Assembly (NCBI GenBank): GCA_021292165.1
Contig: CM037877.1
Coordinates: 208,982,715 to 209,046,714, forward strand
DNA length: 64,000 nt
Source of the DNA: Shinisaurus crocodilurus
Lineage: Eukaryota > Chordata > Lepidosauria > Squamata > Shinisauridae
Direction: 5' to 3'
Position numbers and translations under genes: made by a program. The notes under the pieces were generated by a model. The model ran no database searches, was not told where the DNA came from, and was given only the letters and a program-made list of their open reading frames with translations. This document shows, piece after piece, positions 18,490 to 30,619 of the stretch (position 1 is the first letter of the stretch; every line of letters starts with the position of its first letter).

Positions 18490-18689
18490 TGTGATACATT
18501 TCCATTTCTATAGTTGTTAGGTCAGATGATCTGTGGTTAATGGTTAAGCAGCTTCAGCTATTGAAGAGATTAGAGAGCACCTCTGCATATCCTTTTGCAT
18601 GATGTGTCTAAATGTTATGTGAGGATGTGTTTAATATGTTGAGATGTGTTTTTCCATTTAGGGTTCTCTTCATGTTTAAATGAAAGAAT

Positions 18690-19962
18690 TTAAATAAAAT
18701 AAATATAAAGATAGATTTATATTTATACCGATATTTATGTAGATAGATTTGGCTTTCACATTATGTATTAATTTCATCATTTTTGCCATTTCCCAAACTT
18801 TCCTTAGCAACTCATCAGTAGAAAATAATAATAATTAGGCCTTGTCGTTGTCAAGCAGTAATTAATTTTGCAGCAAATGCTGCTGCTTTCTTTCCAAAAT
18901 AAATGCTATGAAAAAGGCAAATTCCTGCTAAGGATTATTAGGAAAGGGGTTGGGGGGGAAGAAGCAGCTAGTAAAAGCAGCCGTATCTGTGGTACAACCA
19001 CCATATGTGGAATCCTGTGTATCCTGGTTGCTTTGTCTCAAAAAGGTTATAAAGATGGAAAAGATGCAGAAAACAGCAACTAAAATTATGAAGACATTAG
19101 AATGCCTTCTTTACAAGGAAAAGCTCATGCATGTGGGGCTTTTTAGTTTATGTAAAGCAGGGCTCTCCAACCTTAGGTTCCCAGATGTTGCTGGACTATA
19201 GCTCCCAGAATCCCGTGCACCTAGCCATGCTGGCTGGGTATGCTGGGAGCTGTAGGCCAGCAACATCTGGGGACCCAAGGTTGGAGAGCCCTGATGTAAA
19301 GGGAGGGGCATGATAGAGGTTTATACAATTATTCATGGTGTGAAGGGTGATCTCCAACGATGTCTGTCTGAGATCAATGGATCAAAGACTGTTGATGGAA
19401 TGGATTCCCTTTTCTCCATGCAGCACCCCCCCCCAGTGTGCCCACAAAATGCTTCAGAGGATTGAGAGACCCTCTGGAGAAGATTTGGGGGGCTGTGGAG
19501 TGCAGGGGGGAAGAGAGGAAAGGGAAGGTCCATTGCACTCGCACATGTCACCCAAAGTGAACAGAGAGAAATTCCTTGCTCTCTCATAATACTAGAATTC
19601 ATCCAATGAAATTGACTGGAAGCATTTTAGAGACAGTCGAAAGAAATTACTTCTTTATACAAACGATTAATATGTGGAATTCACTGCCACCAGGTCTGGT
19701 GATGGCCAGTGGCTTAGACAGTCTTAAAAGGGGATTAGACAGATTCTTGGAGCATAGGTCAATCTGTGATTATTAGCCATAGTGAGTATGGAACCCTCAT
19801 GTTTCCAGTCAAGTATGTCACGCTATACGAGTTGCAGGAGAGGAATAGAGGGCTATTGCCTTTGTGTCCTGCTTGTGGGCTTCGCACGGGCAACTGGTTG
19901 GCCATTGTGGAAAACAGGATACTGGGCTGGATGGATCCCATTGGTCAGATCCAGCAGGGATC
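18690..19962 (+). repeat. CR1-clade LINE remnant, RT end to 3' UTR
   Basis: The upstream part matches 12230-12645. Then 'gaaaagatgcagaaaacagc', 'tcataatactagaattcatc', and the frame 'FFIQTINMWNSLPPG' plus 'LDSLKRGLDRFLEH' give the CR1 C-terminus, followed by the 3' UTR ('tgcttgtgggcttcgcacgg') to 'gatccagcagggatcttctt'. It is interrupted by the hAT MITE at 19158-19293. 19375-19560 is locally rearranged. Confidence 0.75.
19150..19301. mobile_element. Palindromic hAT MITE with perfect 8-bp duplication
   Basis: The element 19158-19293 starts CAGGGCTCTCCAACCTTAG and ends CAAGGTTGGAGAGCCCTG. The direct repeats atgtaaag flank it (19150-19157, 19294-19301). This firmly places the palindromic family that includes 46208-46371 in the hAT superfamily. 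It inserted into the CR1 remnant. Confidence 0.88.
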
Positions 19963-19967
19963 TTCTT

Positions 19968-20266
19968 ACATTGCTTTCTATACCTCCACCTATTTCCAGC
20001 ACCCATGGCAGATAGTGATGGCCACCAACTTGGATGGCTATAAAAGAGGATTAGATAGATTTCTGTTTTAAGGCTATCAATGGCTACTAGTCATGGTGGC
20101 TGTACATTACTTCCAGTATCAGAGGCAGTATGCCTCTGAATTACCAATTGCTGGAATTGCCCACATGTGCCGCTGGTGCCTTCCCTTGAGTATCTGGTTG
20201 GCCACTGTGGGAACAGAATGCTAGACTAGATGGGCCTGTGGTCCAATCCAGCATGGTTCTTATGTT
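19968..20266 (+). repeat. Second CR1 3' end in tandem
   Basis: 'tggatggctataaaagagg' and 'tactagtcatggtggctgta' through 'gcatggttcttatgttc' repeat the C-terminus and 3' UTR directly after the 19962 end, but in a distinct variant. Confidence 0.75.
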
Positions 20267-22469
20267 CAGGCAGCAACAATTTAATTTTGATTTGCACAAA
20301 AGCCATACTTTTCAGTGGAGGCAGTTTGCACATTTACCGTAGCTGCAAGTCCTTGAGTGCTGAGAATTCAAGTGATATGTGAATTAGCTCTACATTACAG
20401 GGGGCAAAGCACTTATCCTTTGAAAGAAGTCAAGAGATGGGCCTGAGGCAGGGATAAATCCCCCCTCCCCATCTTCCAGCCTGTTCTCTGCTATCTCTAT
20501 TCTCATATTTACAATTGGCTGTTTTGAGGGGGAAATCAATATTTTATTAGAGAAGAAGCTGGATTAATTTTTGCTTATGGCAGTCTTTGTCCACATGGCT
20601 GCAGCCCAGGCTGCTAGGAATAATTAACTTTTTTGCTACTTACCTTTAGTGAATGTATGAATATTTAATGACAGCTGGGGATCCCATAAAGAACATCTAG
20701 TTAACTTGCTCAACATTTAAAGGAAAGGTGGTTGACTAAGAAGATGGCTGGAGTTTGCGGGCCAGGAAGAAATGAAACGCCCCTCCTAGATGGGAAGGGT
20801 GATCTTGGCCACCCAGAAAAAAGAACAAGGTAAGATGGGGGTGCTGGGGAACATCCTGGGGGCCCAGAGGGGGTGCCAGGGCACAAGAGAGTGTTTTGTC
20901 TGTGCTGTGTGTGTTTTGCTTGTTTTCATGTGTATGGCTTGTGGGTAGGTGGTTTTGTGTGTATGTTTCTCTGAGCAGTTTGCCTTCTTGAAATGAGGTG
21001 GGGGGTTTGTGCTTTGTGGAGGCAAATATGTGATTTGGCATTTGAATCTCATGCCCCACATATGTCTTGTACTCAGCCCCCCCCCCCCAGCAAATTGCCT
21101 ATCTCTGAGCTTCATCAGTTTGTTTTCAATGAAATGGAGTAGAAAACTGTGGATTCAAATGAGTAGATTTGTGTTTTGAAGTTCACACCCGGCCCAGCCT
21201 CTGTCTTAGGCAAGTTACTTTTCTTTTAGCCTGACCAGTTTGCCTTTTGTGAATTGGGTGTTTTGGGACAGGCCACACCCACCATGGCAGCCATTTTATG
21301 AGAGCACCCTTGATACTCTCTCAAATTTTCAAATGTGCCCACTGGCCCAAAAAGGTTGGGGGCCCTTATTTTACATCAAGTTCTGCAAGGTTTCTTTGCA
21401 CTTGCTCCCACTCAAGTACCTCCTTTCTCTGAAATGTTCTTATGAGTGGAGAGAATAGACATTGAATTTCTTAAAATTTCATTTGAATGGTTAAATATTT
21501 GTTGAACGATCATGTAGTAATATGAACTTTTTTCTCTTTTAATAAAAATGGTAAAAGATTTCAGACTCTGCTTCCAATTTGCATTAAATTCAAACATTTC
21601 TTGAGACAATTTCCCTTAACTCTGGTTATATAATCTGCCTCGATGTTAGCTACAATCCAAAAATCTGGGTTTAAACTAGAACTTTGTTGTTATTAAAATT
21701 AATATTCCGTTAATTAATACACTACTTTTTTATATATATAAAAAAAGGGGTGCTGTGATGCTGGCATCTTTGGTAGAGACTTATGAAGATTTGATTAATT
21801 TTCTCATTAAGTTTCAATAAGGAAAGTTTTCCAAACCTGACATGTTTTGTCATCCCTCGACACCAACATTGACAGAAGCACAGCAACAGCTCTGCTGTAC
21901 ACTTAACAAAGACTTTATACACTTTAAAGACCAGTAATGAACAATATTTAATATGGTTTTTAAAAAACGTCCCGTTGTCATTGTTATTTTAAAAAGTGTA
22001 ACAGAAGTATAGCATTCCGGATTTCAATGCAAATATTATACTGTAGCTGCCAGGCCTGATTGTGGTTGAAAAATACCCTCTTGCTCGTTGTATTTGGATT
22101 GAAAACTGCCTTACGATGCGTTGTGTAACATTTTACAGTTTGGTTGTATTAATAGATAGGAAAATGAACTTGACTTGGGAGGAAGGAAACCAGAGCCCTG
22201 GTGACCATGAGGCATGTTTCCATCTGTGCTATGAACTCCGTAAGGTGGTTGTAGTCGGACGGCTCCTGCTGCTACCAATCAAAAGGCATTGTGCAGCAAT
22301 ACTGTCTTTCTCTCCTTAATGGATTTTTATTATTTTTTATAACAGAATAGATGGAAGAAGCAGGGGGAAAATACGGACAGTTACAAATGGAAGACAATGT
22401 CACCTGACACGCCCATAACACTTTGCGAGTGAGGGTGACTACACAATAAAAGCATAATCTGGAAGCATC
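20267..22469. other. No gene seen; several simple A/T-rich stretches
   Basis: No recognised coding sequence. 21430-21960 is AT-rich, with 'tttttatatatataaaaaaa' around 21727. 20520-20740 is free of recognisable repeats and has 'aataattaac' and 'gaatatttaatgac'-type motifs. 20990-21090 contains homopolymer runs. Confidence 0.35.
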
Positions 22470-22588
22470 TTAAGGGCGCAATCCTATGCAAGTTTAGACA
22501 GAAAAAAAGGGCTACAACTCCCAGCATGGGGCATGCTGGGAGTTGTAGGCTCTTTTTCTGTCTAAACTTGCATAGGATTGTGCCTTAA
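22470..22588. mobile_element. TTAA-flanked hairpin MITE
   Basis: 111-bp element (22474-22584) with arms of about 54 bp and a 3-base loop. The arms read 'gggcgcaatcctatgcaag ...' and the near-exact reverse complement. TTAA lies on both sides (22470-22473 and 22585-22588), the target duplication of piggyBac-type elements. Few arm mismatches imply a young insertion. Confidence 0.8.
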
Positions 22589-22689
22589 ATCAATTATCTA
22601 ATCTAATGGGTTCCTCTCCTTTTCCAGTTACAATATGAGGTGGAACACATGAATTAGAGAGGCCCTTTAATATCAAATTTGAATTAAGA

Positions 22690-22792
22690 TTGCAATCCTA
22701 TGCACACTTACTCTGGAGAGCTGCTGCCTGGGCTAGATGGACCAATGGTCTGACTCCTTATTAGGCAGCTGCCTATGTTCTTAATATTACAT
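22690..22792 (+). repeat. tRNA-Ala-like SINE 3' fragment
   Basis: 'gggctagatggaccaatggt' and 'ttattaggcagctgcctatg' match the 3' body of the SINE at 59624-59818. The tRNA-like head is absent. Confidence 0.6.
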
Positions 22793-23868
22793 GGCAGCTA
22801 AAATGTGAATTTGCAATTGGAATCCTCAATCTTCCCTCCTTATTATCGCACAGATTTGTACTCATGTCCTTCAAGTATTTTGGCATTCAGTTGAGTCTGT
22901 GAAATGTTGCAGTTTACCCAGTTGCCATTTTGCTCCAGAGCCTGCCATTTTCCTTCCCTTTTATTCCACCAAACCCCATTCCTCCCTCTCGGCAAACTCA
23001 AATCCATGCTTCTGGAGGTGTCAGTCATCAAGCAGCCCCCCACCCCAAGAACCCCTAGAGGAGATGTCTCTCCTGGTTTGTCAGCATCGGAATGGCTGTC
23101 AGGGGCCTGCATTATTTATCTGCTCTGTAACATTTACTGGGATTTAGTGTTTAATAACTGTCACTCCAATATATCTTGTCCTAATCCCTTCAGATCTGTT
23201 GCTGTAGCAATTTTAAATATTTAGCAACACAGTTTGTGTGTTCACTGTTAGGGTTGCAATTTTCTTGTAATTAAAGATTTACAAGACACTGCTCAAGATT
23301 TATAAAGGATTGGTAAAAAGATCAAAGCTGTTTAGCATTTGGGCTTGGAAATCACCGGTGTTTGGGAGGTGTTTGCATGGGGCCTCTGCCATCTCATGAA
23401 GCGGGAGTAGCACAAACTCGGCAGCACTGCGCCATGCTTTCCACTTGCTTAGCTGCCGGAATGTTCCTTTCACGTCACGTTGCCATTTCCCATTCTACAG
23501 TGAACTACAGCAGAAGAGTATCAAGAAGCTGCCTTTATAATGACTTGGACCATCTAGTTCAATATTATCTGCTCTGGTGTGGACTGAGGGGGACAGGCAT
23601 GTTGCATGAGCGCACCAATCCTCTGAAACATGGGTCCATCCACACAACATGCCAAATGTCTTAGAATGTTGCACTGCTGAAACCAGCTCTAGTTCAACAA
23701 CTTTCCCATTGACACCTAATAAGGGAGGTGAGTAAAACATGTACAACCCTCATTCTGCCCAGATGGATGAACGGGGTGAGTGACAGAGTGATTTAAAAAA
23801 AAAAAAGCTTTTCTCCATTCAATCAGCTGAAACAAGCAGGTTCAACCCACATCTGCCTGCTCTAGGAT
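22793..23868. other. No gene or clear repeat
   Basis: No convincing coding frame in either strand. 23140-23300 has A/T-rich, repeat-free sequence. Confidence 0.3.
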
Positions 23869-24255
23869 TATATTTATTTTATTTATTATTTATAGAATTT
23901 GTAATTTGTAATATTATTGTAATTTGTAATTTCCACATCAAAGGATATCAGAGTGGAGTACAACAAATACAAAAAAAGATTACAATAAAAGTAGGAATAT
24001 CAGTAAAACAGTGACTGGAATTTTGTCATTAGTTGGGAAATGCTTGATCAAAAAGAAACGTTTTCAGCGAATGCCAAAAACAAAGTAATGCAGGTGCATG
24101 CCTGATCACAGTTGGAAGGGCATTCCATAGGGTGGGAGCCAACACACTAAAGGCTCCACTCCTGGTGGTTTCCAAGCAGATCTCCAACCCATCTGATACC
24201 ACCAGGAGTGCCTCTTCAGAAGACCTCAGTGAATTGGTTCTGGGTGTGGTGACTT
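23869..24255 (-). repeat. L2-like LINE 3' end
   Basis: A (TTTA)n-like tail at 23869-23900, then 'tcagagtggagtacaacaaa', and 'ggaagggcattccatagggt', the antisense of the L2-type C-terminal/3' UTR region. Diverged from the 8637 copy. Confidence 0.55.
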
Positions 24256-24723
24256 AAATATAAACAAATAAATGAGCTACTCCTTAACTGTCCATAAGGC
24301 ATGATGGTATCTCCTAAACACCATGTGAGACTCTCTCTGGAACGTAATATTTTTTTGGTATCCCTTGTTGCTCCTGATTCTGGCATGTGCCATCACAGTT
24401 TATTCCTGCATGGACATCAACTCCTTAATCTCAACAGTGTAATCCACTAATAAATCATCTCTAGTTTTGCAGTCAGGCAGCTGGCCTCTTAATTGCTTCC
24501 CATGCCCTGGAGGGTTTGTCCACATGTTTCCTGGTTCCCAAAGCCCCTTTCACACACAGGCACATAAGAGCTACTACCCTATGATGCTGTTCAGTGTGGC
24601 TGCAGTATGGGTGTAAATATTGAAACCACAATGGTGGAGCTGATTACATGAGTCTTTCCCACTCCACTGGCTCCCCGTCTGGTTTAGTATTCACACGTAT
24701 GTCTACACATATATACTATGTAC

Positions 24724-25058
24724 CCTTAAAGCAGGGGCGTTGAACTTCAGGCCCATGGGCCAAATCTGGCCTGCCAGGGTCCCAATCTGGCACTCTGGGG
24801 CTTGCCAGAGGGCCATGCCCCCTTCCCCTGCTGCAACCAATTCCCTCTGATTGCCAATCATTTGGTGGCTTCCCAGCTTTTGTATGGTGAATGCTTCTCC
24901 CAAGGCTTAGTTACTGGCAGTAAGACCTATGCTGTTATTTTGCCCCTGCCCCTTTTTGCTTTTGGCTCCACCCACCACTGGGTTGTGGCCCCCAAGAGCT
25001 TCTCTGAAATTGAATTCAGCCCTCAGGCTGAAAGAGGTTCAACACCCCTGCCTTAAAG
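24724..25058. mobile_element. hAT MITE with perfect 8-bp duplication
   Basis: Element 24732-25050 (319 bp). It starts CAGGGGCGTTGAACTTCAGG and ends GAGGTTCAACACCCCTG, and is flanked by ccttaaag on both sides (24724-24731, 25051-25058). No coding capacity. Confidence 0.9.
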
Positions 25059-25059
25059 C

Positions 25060-25330
25060 TTAAAATCCTACTTTGGACCAGGATATTTTAAGTGCCTCTT
25101 CCTCTCATATGATCCTGCCCATCCATGTAGGTCAGTGGAAGAGGCCTTTTTGCATGTCCTACCTCCATCTGAGGTGTGGTATGCAAGAACACATGAAAGT
25201 GCCTTATGTGATGCAGAACCCAGGCTATGGAACTCCTTGCCCGGGGAAATCTACCTGGCCCTTGCCCAATTTGCATTCTGATGCAAGCTGAAAATGTTTG
25301 AAAACTTCAGAGAAGTGGCTGCAACATAAA
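25060..25330 (+). repeat. L2-like LINE C-terminal fragment
   Basis: 'gtggtatgcaagaacacatg', 'aggctatggaactccttgcc' and 'tgcaagctgaaaatgtttg' resemble the L2 C-terminal region (the LWNSLP-like step). Decayed and without a tail. Confidence 0.4.
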
Positions 25331-25332
25331 TT

Positions 25333-25396
<64 letters not shown>
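25333..25396. repeat. (GT)n(GA)n compound microsatellite
   Basis: About 19 GT units followed by about 13 GA units. Confidence 0.95.
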
Positions 25397-25400
<4 letters not shown>

Positions 25401-26545
25401 TGAATGAATGGGGTTCCTAACATTAACCATCCTTAGAATCTGGATCCATTATCTCCAGAAGAATAGGGAACTTCTATCTCCATGTTCATTTTCTTCTTTA
25501 AGTCACACCACATTCTTGGAGCTGCCTAGCTCTACTCTGGGCTATGCTATGGAGACAGAGATACTCCATGAACTGTCTGTTGTCTGCATTTCATCCTATT
25601 ATGAATACACCTCTCTCTAGCCCTTCTGACCTAGCATTGGTTGCATTCCTGTGCTCAGCATTCTGTACTGAAGGATACATTATCCCTGCAAAGGTCCATT
25701 GGCATCACATCCCCGTTTCTCCTGAGACAGGATCAGCTCCAAAGTCTTGCTGGTGTTAGGAGATCATAAATGATTAAAATCCAGTTCTGGGCTAAGCACC
25801 AGGTCAGGCCAAGGACTGAGGGACTGGTCACACACTGCATCTGTTGTTCCAAAGAGCTTGCGAGATGTTCCGTCATGTTTTATTAATCACTTGCCTTGTC
25901 TTTAGGATCTATCAGCTGAAATATTCAGGGGACGATTCGCCTAACAAATTAATGCAGGACAAAGAATCCTGCATAATTGAATAGGAATGTGTAACAGATG
26001 TGTCTGCAGTCCCTGTCGCGAACATGTTGCATTGCCTTTACTTCCCTTCTGTCTTTGGTATTTTTGACTCGATTTCCTTTCTATCTGGTTCCATTCATGT
26101 GCAACTCCGTTCTCGTAAGGGGTGTGATTTTGTACCAGAGGTTACAATCAGCTGCTTCCAAAATCTCAGATCCTCAAAGTGTCTATTTCATGCAGGTTTT
26201 GATAATTCCATAACCTGGTTTACACAGGAAAGGTTTATATTAGATTGATCTAGGTCTTAAATATTTAAATATTTAATTATTTAATTATTTATTTAAATAA
26301 TATTTGAATAAATATTTAAATAAATATTTAAATAAAGATCTTAAATATTGCACAGTAGGGCACAAATAGTTGCAGTTATTTTGAAACCATGCTGTAGAAA
26401 ACCGTGGCAGTAGAATATGTTTCTACTTTTCTTGTAGGAAAGGTTATAGATGCTTGGCTTGTCAATGTTTTAGTTTAACTACTGTATATCTCTGTTTGCA
26501 CAACAGGAAGAGGAGGGGTTTGCATTTCCCTCCCATTAGAATAAT
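25397..26545. other. No gene; A/T palindrome at 26262-26347
   Basis: No recognised coding sequence. 26262-26347 consists of alternating ATTTAAAT-like units that are self-complementary, a low-complexity tract likely to be cruciform-prone. Confidence 0.4.
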
Positions 26546-26735
26546 GGAATCATAGAATAGTAGAGTTGGAAGGGGCCTATAAGGCCATCGAGTCCAACCC
26601 CCTGCTCAATGCAGGAATCCAAGTCAAAGCATCCGTGACAGATGGCTGTCCAGCTGTACCTTGAATGCCTCCAGAGTGGGAGAACCCACCACCTCCCTAT
26701 GTCAGCCTTCTCTTTCCTAACATACTTGGAATCCA
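26546..26735 (-). repeat. CR1 LINE 3' end
   Basis: 'atcatagaatagtagagttgg' followed by 'catcgagtccaaccccctgc' and 'agatggctgtccagctgtac' is the antisense CR1 3' end, with the characteristic ATTCTATG-type terminal repeat. The coding part reads as the CR1 C-terminus. Confidence 0.85.
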
Positions 26736-27975
26736 ACTTTTCACATTGCACATGACTCCTCAAGGCCTGTTTTCATTGTGTGCTGGTACTTTTGAACTGC
26801 TTGATGGAAATCCACCTGCTGCAGACAAATGGAGGAATCTGGGTGGGCTTGGAACCAGTACTGATTTTACTGCAGCCAGATGACTCATACCAATGTGCAG
26901 GGAGGAGACTCAGGGAAGACTGAAGCTTCCCTTCTGTGCAGAGACAAATAAGCCCGGTTGCATGAGCAGCTGTTTGCATGGCCAAAAATGCTTCAGTAAT
27001 TTATGCACTAGCCCAGATGTATTGGGCACCACAGGAATTGAACCGGTAATCTGGCACTGGTTCTGTACTATTTGCACCCCCTGTCATGACTCCAGGGTCA
27101 GGCTCTCGACACTTGGGGAATGAGGAGGCCATGAATTCCAAGAAAGAGGCAGAGTGGGGGAGGCACCTCAGATCCTATTTCCCTGAGGCCCCAGAGCACA
27201 AAGCTCCCAGAGCTCATTCAGCCATCACCTCTCCAGCCTGAAGAGATTGCATTACTATCATCCATAGATTCTGAGAACTTCACCTGAGGTCAAGCTTCAA
27301 TCCCCCTAATACAGAATTGGACCAGGGCCTTCTAAACAAGGTAGGCTCCTCTGGGGGAGGGGGCAGAGCTAGCTAGCTAGCTAGACTGAGCTGCAACCTA
27401 TTTAAAGCCTCTGAGAGTGCCAGACCTCCGCTGAAGCAATATCGAAGCTTGTTGCTCTGCTCCTGTGTTAGCCTGCAGCCAGATCACCCCTTGAGCTCCA
27501 CTTGCAAGTGTCCAAAGTCCCACTCCTGCTCAACCCCTGCTTGTGCTGGGTTTTCTGCTTGGGCCTGAACTCCTGATCAAACCCCTGCTACCTGTCCATG
27601 CTCACCACCTGGAACAGGATACCACCAAAACAGCTGGCCAGGGGAGGGAATTGTGGGCACCTCTAGCCATTTAACACACACACTGGGGCAGAAGAAGCCT
27701 CTTACAGAAGGGTATCAGGTGCTCATGGGAAACCATTGCTGCTCCACTTCCTGCTGTATAATGTACAGATTCTGCCAGAGTGTCCGAGTCTGAGCAACTT
27801 GGTGCTATGATCAGCCGCAAGTCTTACCTTCTACATTTTTCGAGCTTTTCCTCCCTTTCCCACCTTCTTGCATGCCTTGCTTTGTTGTGTGTCACCACTT
27901 CCCCTGCTCCCACCTCCCCGTATTTTCCTCAGTTTTGAACCCCTCAAGCACAGACCACACTTGCTGACGATACCC
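26736..27975. other. No gene; short (AGCT)n at 27368-27384
   Basis: Moderately GC-rich DNA with no recognisable frame. 'acctatttaaagcctctg' at about 27396 is TATA-like and could belong to an unrecognised LTR or promoter, but I cannot support either. Confidence 0.3.
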
Positions 27976-28175
27976 AGCGGAGGCCGGTGGTGCCAAATGA
28001 CAGTGGGGCAGTTTATCCACTCTGGGTTGCAGGCCAAACTGTTAAGGAGCTATCCATGGTGCTGAACATAGCTGGGGGTTGGGGGTTCAGCACCATGGAT
28101 AGCTCCTTTAATGTTCGGGATACAACCCAGACCATCCCACTGACATTGGAGCCACCCGTGGTGCAGAAAGGGGCA
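27976..28175. mobile_element. Palindromic MITE, family G
   Basis: 'cggaggccggtggtgccaa' at the left and 'attggagccacccgtggtg' at the right. The central hairpin is 'gctatccatggtgctgaac' with 'gttcagcaccatggatagc'. A sister copy is at 38106-38305. Confidence 0.7.
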
Positions 28176-28300
28176 ACCCAAATGATCAAGAGCACTTTCC
28201 CTACAAAGAAAGGCTAAAGCATTTGAGGTTTTTTGTTTGTTTGTTTGTTTGTTTGTTTAGAAAAAGACCAAGGAGAGAGGCGGCGTGATAGGGTTTTATC

Positions 28301-28388
28301 AAATTAATCTGTTGTGAACCGCCCAGAGAGCTTCAGCTGTGGGGCGGTATAGAAATGAAATAAATGAATGGAATGAAATGAAATGAAA
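28301..28388 (+). repeat. L2-type 3' tail nested in CR1
   Basis: 'tgttgtgaaccgcccagaga' to 'ggcggtatagaaatgaaata' and (AATG/AATGA)n is the L2-type 3' terminus. The bases aaatta on both sides look like its target duplication. Confidence 0.65.
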
Positions 28389-28426
28389 TTATACATGGTG
28401 TGGAGTAAGAGGATAGAGAGTGTTCT

Positions 28427-28473
<47 letters not shown>

Positions 28474-28612
28474 ATCCTAGAACTTGAGGGCATGTAATGA
28501 AATTAATTGGCAGTAGGTTTAGGACAGGCAAAAGAGAACATTTCTTCTCACAACACACACTTTGCTTACAGAATTTGTTGCCATGAGATGTGGCTCTAAA
28601 CAGGGATTAGTC

Positions 28613-28733
28613 TAGCCTTCCCCAACCTGGTACCCTGCAAATGTGTTGGGCTACATCTCCCATCTTCCCCTGCCAGCATACCCATGCATGTAGCCCAACA
28701 CATCTACAGAATGCCAGGCTGGGGAAGGATGGA
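28613..28733. mobile_element. Family P hAT-like MITE
   Basis: Left 'agccttccccaacctggtac', right 'gccaggctggggaagga', and 'gtgttgggctacatctccc' as inner arm. Nested in CR1. Confidence 0.7.
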
Positions 28734-28966
28734 TTAGAGCAATTCATGGAGGATAGGTCTATCCGAGGCCACGAGCCATGACACTGCCTCCCTGTTCAGA
28801 GGTAGTATGCCACTGAATGCTAATTGGTGGGGAGCATCAGTGCGGGTGGAAGGGCCATTGCCCTCATGCCCTGCTGATGGGCTCCCCCCCTGAACCCTCT
28901 ATTTGTGAACTAGGATGCTGGAATAGATGGACTTTCAGTCTGATCCAGCAGGGCTTTCTCTTATTT

Positions 28967-29105
28967 CAGCCTCCCCCAACTTGGTGCCCTCCAGCTGTTT
29001 TGGACTGCAACTGCTGGCATTCTTGACCACGGGACACACTGGCTGGGGCTGATGGGATTTGAAGTCCAAAGCAAATCTGGCGGGGTCCAGGTTGGGGAAG
29101 GCTGT
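28967..29105. mobile_element. Family P hAT-like MITE
   Basis: Left 'cagcctcccccaacttggtg', right 'gtccaggttggggaaggctg', with 'ttttggactgcaactgc' and 'gatgggatttgaagtcc' arms. Confidence 0.75.
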
Positions 29106-30394
29106 CTTATGTTATCAGCCAAGATGGTCGGAACCCTACTACCATCTAAGAACCTCATCAAGAACTTTGCACTGACAACAGCTCCCTGGGAAATCCCAAT
29201 CCTGGATGTCTCCAAGCAGTGGATCTTAAGAGGTGTACCTACCTCCCACAGTCTGCGCACAGTGGTGAGCCTGTCTTGCATTGGTCTTATGCCTTTAGCT
29301 GGCCATCTCCATCTCAGTGAGCGTGATGGCCACTGTGGGCCAGGCACTTCACAGAGCGGGAATGGTTCTGTGGTGACAACTCGGGGAAAGGCATTTTGAG
29401 GATGGCCACACCAGTGGCTCCCCACACTTCCTGTTCAGCCCTTCAATGCCAACCTGAGCGTGTGTGCCATCATCACTGCCTGGGATGCGCCCCATGCTGT
29501 GAGCGCTTGATGATTTTGCGTGACCACACGCTGCCCCTCTTCATAAAGGCTTTTCTACAAGCAGGGGAAACCTTTGCAACGGAAACCTGGGCTGGGGAAG
29601 GGAGCACAAGCATGTGCCTTGGGAAGACAGGCTGACAAGCCTTAATTAAATGTTTGTCCCTTCTAAGTGGAACTCATCTGCATATCAGATTTGACCCTCT
29701 TGCCCTCATTCCCATTAGCTCGAAAAGGTTCTCGGAAGAGGCAGCGCTATCATCAGCTCAGGCCTCCCTACTCTCTTGAAAGCTCCAGCTGAGTGATTGT
29801 GAGGGGCTTTTGAGGGGAAGTCGGCTTGCTTGCTTGCTTTGCCTCTCCACCCTTCTCTGATTTCTGTATTGTACCTCAGAGCCCCCGGCACGTGATTGTT
29901 AGTGCATATTAATATTAATTTCTCATCAACCCAAATACTGTCCCTCTCTCTCTCTTTCTCTCTGTATGCAAATCAGAAATAGATTTCCTCCTAATTAAGA
30001 TTTAATATGGCTCTGGAATGGCAGAGGAGCAATGAGATTAATAGAAGTCCTGCATTCTGCAGACAGCACGATACAGGCTGCGAGGGGACTTGGAGGGTGG
30101 AATCTGAGGCTTGGGATGTTTTGCCTGGAAGGCATTTCTGCAACAGAACTTTTGCTCGCGCCTGTCTCCTGGTCGTCCTTGGCAAATGAGGGCTGTTGCT
30201 GCTGCTGCTGCACAAGATTGGAATCGGCAGGGCTCCAAGCAAAATGCCTGAGAGGTGAAACATTGAGCTTGTGGTCATGAATGATTTTACCTGGCAGGGC
30301 CTGTTGTTGTTGTAAGAGACTTACGGACTTGCTTTTGGCATCCCAGCCACATTTGAATGTCAGAATTTCCCCATCCGCTAGAAAGTTCTTTTCC
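29106..30394. other. No gene; candidate conserved non-coding DNA
   Basis: 29640-30060 has no resemblance to the window's repeats. It contains 'ccttaattaaatg', 'gcatattaatattaatttc', 'tatgcaaatcag' (a POU octamer) and 'cctaattaagattt'. Such clusters are typical of developmental enhancers, but conservation cannot be judged here. No coding frame is recognised in 29106-29640. Confidence 0.35.
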
Positions 30395-30600
30395 TAATTT
30401 CCAGATGGTAGCCATGTTAGTCTATTGCTAAGCAAAAAGCTGGCTGGGGCATGCTGGGAGTTGTAGGCCAAAAACTTCTGGGGACCCAAGGTTGGAGAAC
30501 ACTGATCTACATCAACTGCCTCTGGTGGGCTATAGTCCATGAAAGTTTATGCCAGAATAAATTTGTTAGTCTTCAAGGTGCTACAAGACTCCTTGTTTTT
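30395..30600. repeat. Unclassified repeat family D with half MITE inside
   Basis: 'tagccatgttagtctattgc' and 'tgttagtcttcaaggtgct' with 'acaagactccttg' are the ends of a widespread reptilian repeat; a relative is at 53990-54165. It is split at 30436-30504 by a one-armed copy of the palindromic hAT MITE. Confidence 0.55.
30436..30504. mobile_element. One-armed palindromic hAT MITE
   Basis: 'agctggctggggcatgctgg' to 'ggttggagaacactg' equals the right arm of 46208-46371 apart from one substitution (aaaaacttc). The left arm is missing. Confidence 0.7.
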
Positions 30601-30619
30601 CTTTCTTTTCCTAAGTATT

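Larger units (their letters stand above)
28185..28965 (+). repeat. CR1 LINE remnant with nested insertions
   Basis: 'tacaaagaaaggctaaagc', 'aatgaaattaattggcagtagg' and 'tgtggctctaaacagggatt' trace the CR1 C-terminus, with the 3' UTR to 'gatccagcagggctttctct'. It is interrupted by (GTTT)n (28234-28258), an L2 tail (28301-28388), (TC)n (28430-28469) and a family P MITE (28613-28733). Confidence 0.65.
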
